DNA from: Alphaproteobacteria bacterium
Lineage (GTDB): Bacteria; Pseudomonadota; Alphaproteobacteria; Thalassobaculales; Thalassobaculaceae
Direction: 5' to 3'
Assembly (NCBI GenBank): GCA_024742275.1
Contig: JANSYS010000001.1
Location: 1-64,000, forward strand
Length of the DNA: 64,000 nucleotides
In this document: piece by piece, positions 27,131 through 35,856 of the stretch
Layout: every line of letters starts with the position of its first letter
Position numbering within the stretch: the first letter of the stretch is position 1
Translations under genes and position numbers: made by a program
Notes under the pieces: generated by a model
Database searches by the model: none
What the model was told of the DNA's origin: nothing
Seen by the model: the letters and a program-made list of their open reading frames with translations, nothing else

Positions 27131-28872
27131 GCTGCGCGATCCGCCCGGAGCTTGTTGGTCGCCTGTTCGTCCAGGGTGCCGTCATCCGCGACGGCGACCC
27201 GGTATCTCTCCCGCGCGGCCGCGGGGCTGACGTAGCCGAGGCGAACGTCCTCGGCCACACGCGCCGGATCGCGCTCCACCGGCGGGCCGTAGCCCCCGCC
27301 ACCGGGCGTTTCCAGCACGACCGATTGACCCTCGATCAGGTTGATGCCGACCATTTTGGAGGCCATCGGCGGATGCGCCTCGCCGCCGTCCGGACCGGCC
27401 GGATACGTGAACCGGTTGAGCGCCGCCGCCTCGCCGCCGACCACGCCGGCCGGCGCGTAGCGACCACGTTCGCCGAACAGGAATGCCTCGGCCTTGCTCT
27501 CCAGCAGCTCGATTTCGTAGACCGCCCCGAGACCGCCCCTGTTCCGTCCTGGCCCGCCAGAATCGGCGCGCAGCGCCCACTGTTTGAACATGACCGGATA
27601 GGCCGCCTCTAGAATCTCCAGCGGCGGTATCGTCGCGGTGGAGATCGGCGCGTTACCGTGGTTCAGGCCGTCGCCCTCCGGATGACCGCCATGGCCGCCG
27701 CCGAAGAAGCTGAACATCACCCAGCGACGTCCGTCCTCGCGCCGGTACCCGGCGAGCGAGAGGGCGTTGATGGTTCCGTAGGCGCAACCGTTGACCCGCT
27801 CCGGCGCGGCCTGGGCCAAAGCCTGGAAGCTGAGATCGATCAGCCGCAGGATCGTCTCGGTGTAGCCGCCGACCGGACGCGGTGCCCTGGCGGCAAGGAT
27901 CGACCCCTCGGGAATGACGAAGTCGATCGGTTCCAGCACACCGGCATTGGCCGGGACCTCCTGGAAGATGTGCTTCATCGCCACGTAACAGGCCGCGACG
28001 GTGGTCGACCGGGCAATGTTGACCGGACCGAGACAGGCGGGTGCCGAGCCTGAAAAATCCAGCGTCAGCCGGTTGCCGGCCACGGTGATCGCCAGTTTCA
28101 GGGGCAGCGCCTCGTCCACGATGCCGTCATTGTCGAGAAAGTCGCTCGCCCGGTAGGTGCCGTCCGGCAATGCGGCGATCTGCGCCCGCATAAGGGTGGC
28201 GGCACGCGCCTTCAGTTCCTCGAAAGCCGTGGCCACGGTGGCGTCGCCATACTCGTCAAGAAGATCACGCAGCCGCCCTTCGCCCAACTTGAGAGCGTTG
28301 ATCTGCCCGTTCAGGTCACCATAAAGGCTGTTGGGCAGCCGCGAGTTGGCCTGCAGGATGTCGACCACGTCCTGACGAAATCTGCCCGCCTCGAACAGCT
28401 TCACCGGCGGCATCAGGAACCCTTCCTGGAAGCTCTCGGTGGCCGCCGGGTTGTAGTTCCCCGGAACGTTGCCGCCGACATCATGATAATGACCGACCGA
28501 AGCCAGGTAGCAGAACACCTTGCCGTCCCGGAAGATCGGCTGCACCAGCCTGAAATCCGACAGATGGGTGCCGCCGTCGTAGGGATCGTTGAAGATGTAG
28601 ACGTCACCCTCAGCCAGATCGCCGTCCCGGGCGGCCTTGTCGATCACGGTCTTCACGGCGAACGCCATGGCGCCGACGAAGATAGGCAGTCCCGATTTGC
28701 CCTGCACCAGCGTCTCGCCTGTCTCGGCGTGGTACAGTCCGTGCGACGCGTCATGCGCCTCGGCGATGATCGGGTTGAAGGCGCTGCGGAACAGGGTCGC
28801 GTCCATTTCGTCCGCGATCTGCTCCAGCCGCCCGTTCAAGACGGCAAGCGTGACGGGATCAATCGTCCCCAT
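27127..28872 (-). CDS. hyuB: Hydantoinase B/oxoprolinase family protein
   Basis: A 581-residue HyuB protein, partner of HyuA. It begins IDPVTLAVLNGRLEQIADEMDATLFRSAFNPIIAEAHDASHGLY and includes DVYIFNDPYDGGTHLSDF, NARN-like NSLYGDLNGQINALK, GGGHGGHPEGDGLNHGNAP and the C-terminal TPGGGGYGPPVERDP typical of the family. ATG at 28872 follows AGGAACC and is 20 codons inside the longer open frame. The gene overlaps the upstream lyase gene by 14 bases and hyuA by 4, so the three are tightly coupled. The HyuA/HyuB pair would open a cyclic amide or imide using ATP. Confidence 0.92.
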   Translation of the reverse strand: MGTIDPVTLAVLNGRLEQIADEMDATLFRSAFNPIIAEAHDASHGLYHAETGETLVQGKSGLPIFVGAMAFAVKTVIDKAARDGDLAEGDVYIFNDPYDGGTHLSDFRLVQPIFRDGKVFCYLASVGHYHDVGGNVPGNYNPAATESFQEGFLMPPVKLFEAGRFRQDVVDILQANSRLPNSLYGDLNGQINALKLGEGRLRDLLDEYGDATVATAFEELKARAATLMRAQIAALPDGTYRASDFLDNDGIVDEALPLKLAITVAGNRLTLDFSGSAPACLGPVNIARSTTVAACYVAMKHIFQEVPANAGVLEPIDFVIPEGSILAARAPRPVGGYTETILRLIDLSFQALAQAAPERVNGCAYGTINALSLAGYRREDGRRWVMFSFFGGGHGGHPEGDGLNHGNAPISTATIPPLEILEAAYPVMFKQWALRADSGGPGRNRGGLGAVYEIELLESKAEAFLFGERGRYAPAGVVGGEAAALNRFTYPAGPDGGEAHPPMASKMVGINLIEGQSVVLETPGGGGYGPPVERDPARVAEDVRLGYVSPAAARERYRVAVADDGTLDEQATNKLRADRAA

Positions 28873-29779
28873 CGGTTCCTGTTCCTTTGTGAGTTGACCT
28901 CGTCGCCACCGCAGCGGCGTCGTACTTGGCACCCTCCGCCAGCATCTCCGGCGTGCCCAAAACGTCGTTGAGTTCCGTCAGGTTGAGCATGCGGTCGCGC
29001 CAGGGAGCGGTTGTGCCGTGCTGCTTCAGCGACGCGAAGTACCCCTGCAGAGCCGGCACCATCGCTCGGGCCGTTCCGCCCGGGAAGATCACCACCTTGA
29101 AGCCGAACGCCGACATCTGATCGGTCGAGCGGATCGGCGTTGCGCCACCCTCGACCATGTTCGCCAGCAGCGGCACCCGATGGGCGAACCGTCGGGAAAT
29201 CTCGGCGAGTTGCGCGTCGCTCTCGGGCGCCTCGACGAACAGCAGATCGACACCGGCCTCGACATAGCGCTCGGCTCTGTCCAGGGCGGCCTCGAAGCCT
29301 TCGACCGCGATGGCATCCGTCCGGGCCATGATCAGGGAGGCGCGCCGTGTGTCGAGCGCCGCTTGCAGCTTTCCGACCATCTCGTCGGCGCTGACCAACG
29401 ATTTGCCCTTGAGGTGGCCGCAGCGTTTGGGAAGCGACTGGTCTTCCAGTTGAATGACGTCGGCCCCGGCCCGCTCGTATTCCCGGATCGTGCGCTGGAC
29501 GCTCAGCGCATTGCCGTGTCCGTTGTCGCCATCGACGATCATCGGGATGCCGATCCGCTCTCGGATGGCGGTCAGGGTATCGGCGATCTCGCGCAGGCCC
29601 ATGAGCCCGATATCCGGTCGGCCGAGCCTGGAATAGGCGATCCCCGCGCCGCTGACATAGGCAGCTTCGAAGCCCGCCTGTTCGATCAGCAGGCCCGTCA
29701 GCGCATCCCAGCAGCCGGGAGCGAGAACAACGCCTTCGCGCCGCAGCAGAGCGCGCATGTGTTCCGTCGTTTCGGTCAT
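28859..29779 (-). CDS. Isocitrate lyase/PEP mutase superfamily protein
   Basis: A 306-residue TIM-barrel enzyme of the ICL/PEPM superfamily. It has LAPGCWDALTGLLIEQAGFEAAYVSGAG, the metal-binding IVDGDNGHGNA, the ADVIQLEDQSLPKRCGH loop with catalytic Cys120 in KRCGH, and IMARTDAIAVEG. The KRCGH Cys marks the lyase branch (2-methylisocitrate lyase, dimethylmalate lyase, isocitrate lyase) as opposed to hydrolases and mutases. It would cleave a substituted malate or isocitrate-like acid by retro-aldol reaction. The position next to an MmgE/PrpD gene repeats the dehydratase-lyase pairing of the methylcitrate cycle, but no methylcitrate synthase is present. Confidence 0.85.
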   Translation of the reverse strand: MTETTEHMRALLRREGVVLAPGCWDALTGLLIEQAGFEAAYVSGAGIAYSRLGRPDIGLMGLREIADTLTAIRERIGIPMIVDGDNGHGNALSVQRTIREYERAGADVIQLEDQSLPKRCGHLKGKSLVSADEMVGKLQAALDTRRASLIMARTDAIAVEGFEAALDRAERYVEAGVDLLFVEAPESDAQLAEISRRFAHRVPLLANMVEGGATPIRSTDQMSAFGFKVVIFPGGTARAMVPALQGYFASLKQHGTTAPWRDRMLNLTELNDVLGTPEMLAEGAKYDAAAVATRSTHKGTGTDGDD

Positions 29780-29783
29780 GCGC

Positions 29784-31151
29784 CTATTCCCCCGCCTCGG
29801 CAAGGGAGACCGCGTTGAGTCGGCGCGTCAGCGCATTGATGTCGTCCAGTTTCTCCAGACGGAAGCAGTCCTCGTAGACGCCGCGGGCGACGGCCTCCGG
29901 CCAGACCAGACTGCTAAGCTCCGCGTACTTCCGATCCAACTCGGCGTCGTCGTAGGGATCCTCGGTATCGCCGCGGTTGGTCTTGGTCTCCGCTTCCAGA
30001 ACCGACCCATCGATCAGGGTCACAATCACCCGCGCCGGGCGGAAATCCGGCATCATGGCGGTCAGGCTAGGATCCTCGGCCACCTCGACCTTGTCGGCAA
30101 AAGCCTGGATCCGGTCGTCGAGCACCTTGTCCCAGGTAAAACTCTCCACGCCGCTCGATCCGTTGATCAGGGTCGAGGCCACCGCGAAGGGCACGGAGAA
30201 CTTCCCCGCCAAGGTATTCTTCGGCGAGGTGTCGCTGAGTTGGGCGGCAAGGGAGTACGTCTCGACCCGCACCTTCTGCACTTCTTCCGGCGCAAGTCCG
30301 CCTCGCCGGTCGACGATCATCGCCAGCGCGTCGAGCGTGCCGTGGTTGTAGCGGCAGCAGGCGTGACGCTTGAAGTAGTTGCGGGCGATCTCCCAGCGCG
30401 ATCCGAGTTCGCGCGTCATCTCCTCCGGTTTCCATTCGGTGGAAATCACCGTTCCCCAGATGGTCGACAGACCGTCTGCCTCACCGGTGAAGCCGCTCTC
30501 GACCATCTGCCAGGCGAGGATGCCCATCTGACCGGAGAATCCGGCAAAGGAATTCCGGACGGTCCCGCCCTGCAACATGGTCTGGCGGCTGGTCGCGAGG
30601 CCCAGCGAGGAAGCGACGTTGATGGCTTCCCTAATCTGCGCGGAGTCGGCTCCGGCCAGTTTGGCGACCGCCACGGCGGCCCCGACCGTGCCCCAGGTTC
30701 CGTGCGGGTGCATGGTCGGCAGGATCTTCGCCGCGATGCCGATGCGCGCGCCGATTTCATACCCGAGGATGACGGCGGTCAACACATCGGCGCCGGAGCA
30801 CCCATGAGCCTCTCCCCAGGCGAGAGCCGCCGGGATCGCGTGGATTCCGGGGTGCCCTCGGCTGTACTGGTTGCCCTCGTCCAGTTCCAGAAAGGTTCCC
30901 GCCGTTCCGTTCAGGAATGCCGCCTTGGCAGGGTCGGTGCGCTGACCGGTGCCGATGATGCTGCTCTCGCCGCCCGGCGTCGGTACGATCTTCGCCTTGA
31001 GTGCCTGCACTTCCGGCTCGCGGGCACCGGCGCCGACGGCAGCCATGGTATCGGCGAAGACACGGTGTCCGCGGTCGATCGCCGCCGGTGCAACATCGGC
31101 GAGCGTGGTATCGGCGATGAAGTCGCAAACCGTATCGAGGTATCCGCTCAT
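29784..31151 (-). CDS. MmgE/PrpD family protein
   Basis: A 455-residue MmgE/PrpD-fold protein, a family that includes 2-methylcitrate dehydratase, cis-aconitate decarboxylase and iminodisuccinate epimerase. It shows GTAGTFLELDEGNQYSRGHPG (metal-free active-site His/Asp region), ALAWGEAHGCSGADVLTAV, MHPHGTWGTVGAAVAVAKL and NYFKRHACCRYNHGTLDAL, then the C-terminal alpha/beta lid with DPSL...FRPARV. The sequence alone does not separate dehydratase, decarboxylase and epimerase. A strong GGGAGGA precedes the ATG. It sits between the transporter genes and the lyase gene, four bases upstream of the latter. Confidence 0.87.
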   Translation of the reverse strand: MSGYLDTVCDFIADTTLADVAPAAIDRGHRVFADTMAAVGAGAREPEVQALKAKIVPTPGGESSIIGTGQRTDPAKAAFLNGTAGTFLELDEGNQYSRGHPGIHAIPAALAWGEAHGCSGADVLTAVILGYEIGARIGIAAKILPTMHPHGTWGTVGAAVAVAKLAGADSAQIREAINVASSLGLATSRQTMLQGGTVRNSFAGFSGQMGILAWQMVESGFTGEADGLSTIWGTVISTEWKPEEMTRELGSRWEIARNYFKRHACCRYNHGTLDALAMIVDRRGGLAPEEVQKVRVETYSLAAQLSDTSPKNTLAGKFSVPFAVASTLINGSSGVESFTWDKVLDDRIQAFADKVEVAEDPSLTAMMPDFRPARVIVTLIDGSVLEAETKTNRGDTEDPYDDAELDRKYAELSSLVWPEAVARGVYEDCFRLEKLDDINALTRRLNAVSLAEAGE

Positions 31152-31188
31152 TTCATCCTCCCTTGGTGTCCCAACTCGATATGCCCGC

Positions 31189-31875
31189 TCAGCGGGCTGA
31201 CATCATCCGCCGCTCGAGCCGCGAGAGCAGGCGGACCATGGGCCACAACATCAACAGGTAGATGGCCGCGACCGCGATGAGCGGCGTGGCGTTGTAGACC
31301 AGTCCCTGAGCCACGCGGCCCATGCGCAGCAGTTCCGGCAGGGCGACGACGCTGGCGATGGACGTCGCCTTGATCAACTCGATGGTGTTCGACGTCAGAT
31401 CGGGTGCCACGTTGCGCAGCGCCTGGGGCAGAATGACGTAGATCATCGCCTGAATCCGGCTCAGACCGGTGGATCGAGCGGCTTCCATCTGGCCGGCAGG
31501 GATACTTTCGATGCCGGCGCGCACGATCTCCCCGTAATAGCTACCGGAGTTGAAGGTGAACGCCACCAGCACCGCAGCGAAAGGCGGCACGTCCCAGCCG
31601 AAGAACGGCAATCCGTAGGTCACATAGATCAATAGTACCAGCGGCGGGATCGATCGGAAGAAGTCGACGAAGACCACCAGGAACCCGTTGATCCCGGGCA
31701 CTCGGAAGCTGTGAAGCGTCGCCAGGAAGACTCCGAAGAGGAATCCGAGAGGAACCACGGCGAGGCAGAGTTTGATCGTCATTCCCCAGCCGCTCAGCAG
31801 CAGCGGATAGATCTCACGCAGACTGTCAGCGTTGAAGAAACTGAACTTGATGACTTCCCAGTCGAGCATGTCCAT
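31189..31875 (-). CDS. Polar amino-acid-type ABC transporter permease (HisM/GlnP family)
   Basis: A 228-residue inner-membrane permease of the HAAT/PAAT family. Predicted helices cover LLSGWGMTIKLCLAVVPLGFLFGV, VVFVDFFRSIPPLVLLIYVTYGL and VALPELLRM...IYLLMLWPMV; the EAA loop that docks the ATPase reads EAARSTGLSRIQAMIYVILPQALRNVAPDL. The start at 31875 is preceded by GAGGGGAG. It partners with the second permease upstream (11-base gap), an ATPase and a binding protein, and is followed by the MmgE/PrpD gene. The importer is probably dedicated to the substrate or precursor of the catabolic enzymes that share its operon. Confidence 0.9.
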   Translation of the reverse strand: MDMLDWEVIKFSFFNADSLREIYPLLLSGWGMTIKLCLAVVPLGFLFGVFLATLHSFRVPGINGFLVVFVDFFRSIPPLVLLIYVTYGLPFFGWDVPPFAAVLVAFTFNSGSYYGEIVRAGIESIPAGQMEAARSTGLSRIQAMIYVILPQALRNVAPDLTSNTIELIKATSIASVVALPELLRMGRVAQGLVYNATPLIAVAAIYLLMLWPMVRLLSRLERRMMSAR

Positions 31876-31883
31876 CACTCCCC

Positions 31884-32555
31884 TCAACGTTTCCAGGCGT
31901 AGCGGGTCTCAACCCAGCGCGACGCCATGGTCAGCGGGAAGAAGATCAGCAGGTAGCCGATGGCGGCCATGGTCAGCGGCGACGTGTTGGCGGCGTAGGC
32001 GAGCGATGTCTGGGCGACCGTGAGCATCTCCTCCACGGTCACCACACTGGCCAACGCCGTATTCTTGGTGATGGCGATGGTCCGGTTGGTGAGCGGCGGA
32101 ATCGTCATGCGGATCGCCTGCGGGATCACCACGTAGAACAGCGTTCCGGTGAATCCGAGACCGGTCGACCGTGCGGCCTCCCACTGCCCCTTGTTCACCG
32201 ACGTAATCCCGGCCCAGTAAATCTCTTCCGCGAAGGCGGCCAAAACCGACGCCAACACGATCCAGGCGATGACGAAAGCCGACATTGTGATGCCGATGAA
32301 CGGCAGGCCGAAATAGAAGATGATGAGGATCACCAGCGGCGGCAGCGCCCGGTAGAGATCGACGAACAGAATGATGAGCCAGTTCACTGGTCTGATCTGG
32401 AAAGCCCGGATGACCGCGAGCAGGAGTCCGAGCAACAAGCCCGTGACGATCACGGAGAGCGCAAGTTGGATGGTGACCACGAAACCCGCCGCGACGTCCG
32501 GCAGGTATCTGGCCATGACTTCCAGATTGAAGAACTGATCGAGAAACCGCTCCAT
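31884..32555 (-). CDS. Polar amino-acid-type ABC transporter permease
   Basis: A 223-residue inner-membrane permease related to its downstream neighbour. It has helices over AGFVVTIQLALSVIVTGLLLGLLLAV, LYRALPPLVILIIFYFGLPFIG and MLTVAQTSLAYAANTSPLTMAAIGYLLIFFPL; the EAA loop reads EAARSTGLGFTGTLFYVVIPQAIRMTIPPL. Two unlike permease subunits form the heterodimeric channel of this importer. It starts at 32555, 10 bases after the ATPase gene stop, and ends 8 bases before the next permease start, so all are on one transcript. Confidence 0.9.
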   Translation of the reverse strand: MERFLDQFFNLEVMARYLPDVAAGFVVTIQLALSVIVTGLLLGLLLAVIRAFQIRPVNWLIILFVDLYRALPPLVILIIFYFGLPFIGITMSAFVIAWIVLASVLAAFAEEIYWAGITSVNKGQWEAARSTGLGFTGTLFYVVIPQAIRMTIPPLTNRTIAITKNTALASVVTVEEMLTVAQTSLAYAANTSPLTMAAIGYLLIFFPLTMASRWVETRYAWKR

Positions 32556-32564
32556 CGTCGCGCC

Positions 32565-33326
32565 TCAGTGCCCGGTGACGCTGTGCAGGAACGACTTCAG
32601 CCGGTCGGAGCGGGGATCGGTGAAAATCCGCTCCGGCGTCCCCTCCTCCACGATCAAACCGCCATCCATGAAGATCACCCGGTCCGCCGCATCGCGCGCG
32701 AAACGCATCTCATGGCTGACCACGACCATCGTCATGCCGCTCTCACGAAGTTCGCGCATGACCTCCAAGACGGAACCGACCAACTCCGGATCGAGCGCGG
32801 ATGTCGGTTCATCGAACAGAATCACGTCTGGTTCCATAGCGATGGCGCGGGCGATGGCGACCCGCTGCTGCTGACCGCCCGACAACTCGGTCGGATGATT
32901 GCCGGCCTTGTCGGCCAAACCGACCCGTTTTAGAGCCGCGTGGGCCCGGTCCTCGGCCTCGCTGCGCGCCATTTTCTTCACCTTGCGCAGTGCCAGCGAG
33001 ACGTTTCCGAGCGCCGACATGTGGGGGTAGAGATTGAACTGCTGGAAGACCATCCCGATGCGCTGACGGACCTCGTTGATGTCGACGCCTCGGCTTGTGA
33101 TCTCCTCGCCCGTGATTTTCACCTGCCCGCGGCTCGGCTGCTCCAGGAGATTGCAGCAGCGCAGCATGGTGCTCTTGCCCGACCCGGACGGCCCGATGAT
33201 GAAGACAAGTTCCTGGGGCGCGACGGTCAAGTTCACGCCTTTCAACGCTTCGAAGTCGCCGAAGGACTTGTGGATATCATAGGCTTCTACGACGAATTTA
33301 GAAGCAATATCATGGGCATGCGCCAT
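32565..33326 (-). CDS. Amino-acid-type ABC transporter ATP-binding protein
   Basis: A 253-residue ATPase of the GlnQ/HisP type. Walker A is GPSGSGKST, the Q-loop lies in [19 protein letters not shown], the signature is [14 protein letters not shown], Walker [16 protein letters not shown] and the switch His in [12 protein letters not shown]. The ATG at 33326 (AGAGG upstream) is the family start; the open frame extends 40 codons further with no homology. It is preceded by a strong stem-loop after the binding-protein gene, which probably lowers expression of this and later genes relative to the binding protein. Confidence 0.93.
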   Translation of the reverse strand: MAHAHDIASKFVVEAYDIHKSFGDFEALKGVNLTVAPQELVFIIGPSGSGKSTMLRCCNLLEQPSRGQVKITGEEITSRGVDINEVRQRIGMVFQQFNLYPHMSALGNVSLALRKVKKMARSEAEDRAHAALKRVGLADKAGNHPTELSGGQQQRVAIARAIAMEPDVILFDEPTSALDPELVGSVLEVMRELRESGMTMVVVSHEMRFARDAADRVIFMDGGLIVEEGTPERIFTDPRSDRLKSFLHSVTGH

Positions 33327-33371
33327 GGGAACCTCTGGCGGGTGGACGTCGGCGGGAGATGGAAGGAAGAA

Positions 33372-33399
33372 CCGCCGGCCGTGCAGTGACGGCCGGCGG
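33372..33399 (-). terminator. Perfect 11-bp stem-loop between binding-protein and ATPase genes
   Basis: CCGCCGGCCGT and ACGGCCGGCGG form a perfect 11-base-pair stem with a 6-base loop, 15 bases past the stop of the binding-protein gene. No long T-run follows on the minus strand, so it is more likely an mRNA-stabilising or partial-termination element than a full terminator. Confidence 0.65.
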
Positions 33400-33414
33400 G
33401 TAACTGCCGTCGGA

Positions 33415-34248
33415 TCAGCAGCCGCTGCCCGACGGGGTCTCGTCATAGCCGGGCATGCCCGGAACGCCGATGCCCGGAACGACCTTATAAGCGGCTCCGC
33501 CCTCGACAGGCTTCTGACCGGTCCACTTCTCGTGGATCTTGGCGACGGTACCGTCGGCCTTCATGCACTCGACAATCTTCTCCATCTTCGCGCGCAGTTC
33601 GGCGTTCGACGGGTCGAATGCGAATGCGCCGACCCTGCCGGACGAGATCACGAGGGTTGACGGCTCCACGAGCGGGTTCTTCTTCGCCGTCCAGCCGGCC
33701 ACGGTGTCGCCGGCAAAATTGGCATCCGCGCGACCGGCGGCAACGGCGGCGATGGCGTCGGCGTTCTTGCCGAAACGCTCGATTTTCCAGCCGTACTCGG
33801 CCTCACGCTCGCTGAGCCACTTGTCGTAGAAGTTGCCCTTGTTGACCGCGATCGTCTTGCCCTTCAGGTCTTCCAGCTTCTCGACCTGCGGCGCGCCCTT
33901 CTTGATCAGAAACTGGTAGTTCACCTCAAAATAGGGCTCTCCGAAGAGCATCTTCTCGGCGCGTTCCGTGGTTACGGTCGTCGGAGCGATGATCGCAACG
34001 TACTTGCCAGCGGCCAGCCCGGCGAAAATGCCCGACCACTCCTGATCGATGATCTCGTAGTCGACCCCCATCCGCTTGGCGATCTCGGCGGTCAGGTCGA
34101 CGTTGTATCCTTCGACCCCGCCCGACGGCGACGCCATGACGTGTGGCGCATAGCCCACATCGGCAGCAAATTTCATGGTCTCGGCGGACGCCGGCGCTGC
34201 GGCAAGGCCCAACGCCGCGATGGCGCCCAGGATCATTGATTTCTTCAT
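33415..34248 (-). CDS. Extracellular solute-binding protein, amino-acid ABC transporter family 3
   Basis: A 277-residue periplasmic binding protein. A Sec signal peptide ([23 protein letters not shown]) is followed by the SBP_bac_3 fold: [71 protein letters not shown] and IHEKWTG. The C-terminal 30 residues, including a [20 protein letters not shown] tail, are unusual and end in Cys. GGAGGT lies well placed before the ATG at 34248. It is the first gene of the operon and defines the importer's specificity; the amino-acid-like or small zwitterionic ligand cannot be named from sequence. Confidence 0.9.
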   Translation of the reverse strand: MKKSMILGAIAALGLAAAPASAETMKFAADVGYAPHVMASPSGGVEGYNVDLTAEIAKRMGVDYEIIDQEWSGIFAGLAAGKYVAIIAPTTVTTERAEKMLFGEPYFEVNYQFLIKKGAPQVEKLEDLKGKTIAVNKGNFYDKWLSEREAEYGWKIERFGKNADAIAAVAAGRADANFAGDTVAGWTAKKNPLVEPSTLVISSGRVGAFAFDPSNAELRAKMEKIVECMKADGTVAKIHEKWTGQKPVEGGAAYKVVPGIGVPGMPGYDETPSGSGC

Positions 34249-34344
34249 TTCATACCTCCGGTTCATCTTCAGGTTCTGGCGATCTACGCCGTTAAAGCGG
34301 CCCCCGTTCTCGCGCGGGAATCCGCGATTCTAGCTCGTACTCTC

Positions 34345-35253
34345 CTATTTCCCGCCGTCGCCGACCGCGCGCCAGGAATCGACCGGCGGCGCCGGTATCC
34401 CGGAAACGGCATCGGCCGACCACTCCGTCTCCGGGTCGTCGCCCCGACTCAACGTCATGGACAGTCGATAGAGGTCGGATCGGTACAGGGCGACCAGCAG
34501 TTCGATCGATCGGCCGTCACGGTCGCGCACGACTCGCCTCGTCCGCAGCAGCGGCGCCCCGACATCGACATTGAGGCGCTGCGCGACCACCATGTCGGCC
34601 AGCGTCGCGGTCACCGTCTGGTCGGCATCGGCGGGAACGATACCGGCCCGCTCGAAGAGCGACAGAAGGGGTGTTTCCGCCAGGTCGGCGCGATCGAAGG
34701 TGCGCCCGATCTCTTCCGGCACGTAGGTCGTCAGGTGCGAAAACGGATCACCGCCAACGGACCGCACACGCACCGCCCGCTGTACGGGCGTTCCGACGCG
34801 AATGCCGAGTGCGTCGGCGACATCCTGAACGGCCGGCCCATAACCGAACTCCTTGACCATGACTTCTGTCGCTCCGCCCATCGCGAGCAGCGGGTCGAAC
34901 GCGCCTGTGCCCTGGCCGGAAATCCTCACGCCGGTCCTGCCCTCGACGAGCCTTGTGCCGCGACCGCGCTCTCGCACCACGAGACCGTCCTTGGCGAGTT
35001 CGTCGAGGGCGCGCTTGGCGGTGATGCGGGAGACGCCGTGAAATTCCGCAAGCTCCTGCTCGCTAGGCACCGTGCCAGACGTTCCGAATTCGCCGTCTGC
35101 GATGCGCTGGCGCATGATCAGGTAGATCTGATGATAGAGCGGGGAGCGGAACCTGCCGAGCGCGCCAGCCTCTCCTGCGGTTCGGTCAGAACCGCTCTGC
35201 CCAACCTTCGGGGCGCGTGAGAGTGCGTTGGCAACGGTCGACCGGGATCTCAT
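34345..35253 (-). CDS. GntR family transcriptional regulator (HutC/UTRA subfamily)
   Basis: A protein of about 302 residues with an N-terminal winged helix (SPLYHQIYLIMRQRIADGEF, then VPSEQELAEFHGVSRITAKRALDELAKDGLVVRERGRGTRL) and a C-terminal UTRA ligand-binding domain (PVQRAVRVRSVGG... LLRTRRVVRDRDGRSIELLVALYRSDLY). About 40 residues before the DNA-binding domain are unassigned and the start is uncertain (ATG 35253 or 35289). It lies upstream of, and on the same strand as, the catabolic operon and is its probable local regulator, responding to a pathway intermediate. AT-rich sequence at 35255-35280 may hold its promoter and operator. Confidence 0.88.
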   Translation of the reverse strand: MRSRSTVANALSRAPKVGQSGSDRTAGEAGALGRFRSPLYHQIYLIMRQRIADGEFGTSGTVPSEQELAEFHGVSRITAKRALDELAKDGLVVRERGRGTRLVEGRTGVRISGQGTGAFDPLLAMGGATEVMVKEFGYGPAVQDVADALGIRVGTPVQRAVRVRSVGGDPFSHLTTYVPEEIGRTFDRADLAETPLLSLFERAGIVPADADQTVTATLADMVVAQRLNVDVGAPLLRTRRVVRDRDGRSIELLVALYRSDLYRLSMTLSRGDDPETEWSADAVSGIPAPPVDSWRAVGDGGK

Positions 35254-35433
35254 GAAATGATCTAATGATATATCTTTCGGTCTTGGCAATCCCTGAAATG
35301 CGGCTGACGCAAAAAGAAAGTCCCGCCTCCGGCTCGTCCCAATGACCGCTTAGGGAGCGACAACACCGCAGCGGATGGAACCCCCTTGCACGGGTCCCTC
35401 GCCTCGGGTATCACGCCTGTCCCGCTCAGAGAC

Positions 35434-35507
35434 GGCCCCGTGGCAGAGTGGTTATGCAGAGGACTGCAAATCCTTGTACATCGGTTCGATTCCGGTCGGG
35501 GCCTCCA
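35434..35507 (+). tRNA. tRNA-Cys (GCA)
   Basis: A 74-base cloverleaf with acceptor GGCCCCG pairing CGGGGCC, anticodon GCA at 35466-35468, T-loop GGTTCGATTCC, discriminator U73 (characteristic of tRNA-Cys) and an encoded CCA end. Confidence 0.95.
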
Positions 35508-35587
35508 GCGTGGGATTTTGAGCGCGTTTTCAGGGCATATTCGCCTTGAACGACATCGGACGGGACGCTATACAGCGCCGTCTCTGG

Positions 35588-35662
35588 TCCCGGGTAGCTC
35601 AGTGGTAGAGCGAGCGGCTGTTAACCGCTTGGTCGGGGGTTCGAATCCCTCCCCGGGAGCCA
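35588..35662 (+). tRNA. tRNA-Asn (GTT)
   Basis: A 75-base cloverleaf with acceptor TCCCGGG pairing CCCGGGA, D-arm GCTCAGTGGTAGAGC, anticodon GTT in CTGTTAA, T-loop GGTTCGAATCC, discriminator G and an encoded CCA. It follows tRNA-Cys by 80 bases. Confidence 0.95.
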
Positions 35663-35856
35663 CAACCACCAATTCATTTTTGGATCCGACCAGGAACGGT
35701 CCGCACATGGCGGGCCGGCGCCGCGCGACATTATGGTTTTCGCTTTGCGATCATGCATAATGGGTCGGCGGTTTAACAGGCGCGCGGGGTTCCCAAATTC
35801 CGTTCGCCGTTTCGCCGCGCAGACAGTGCCAACAGAAGCCGACAAATGATTTGTTG

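Noticed and set aside
35434-35662. Integration site at the tRNA-Cys/tRNA-Asn pair
   Set aside because: No integrase, no repeated tRNA 3' end and no composition change nearby.
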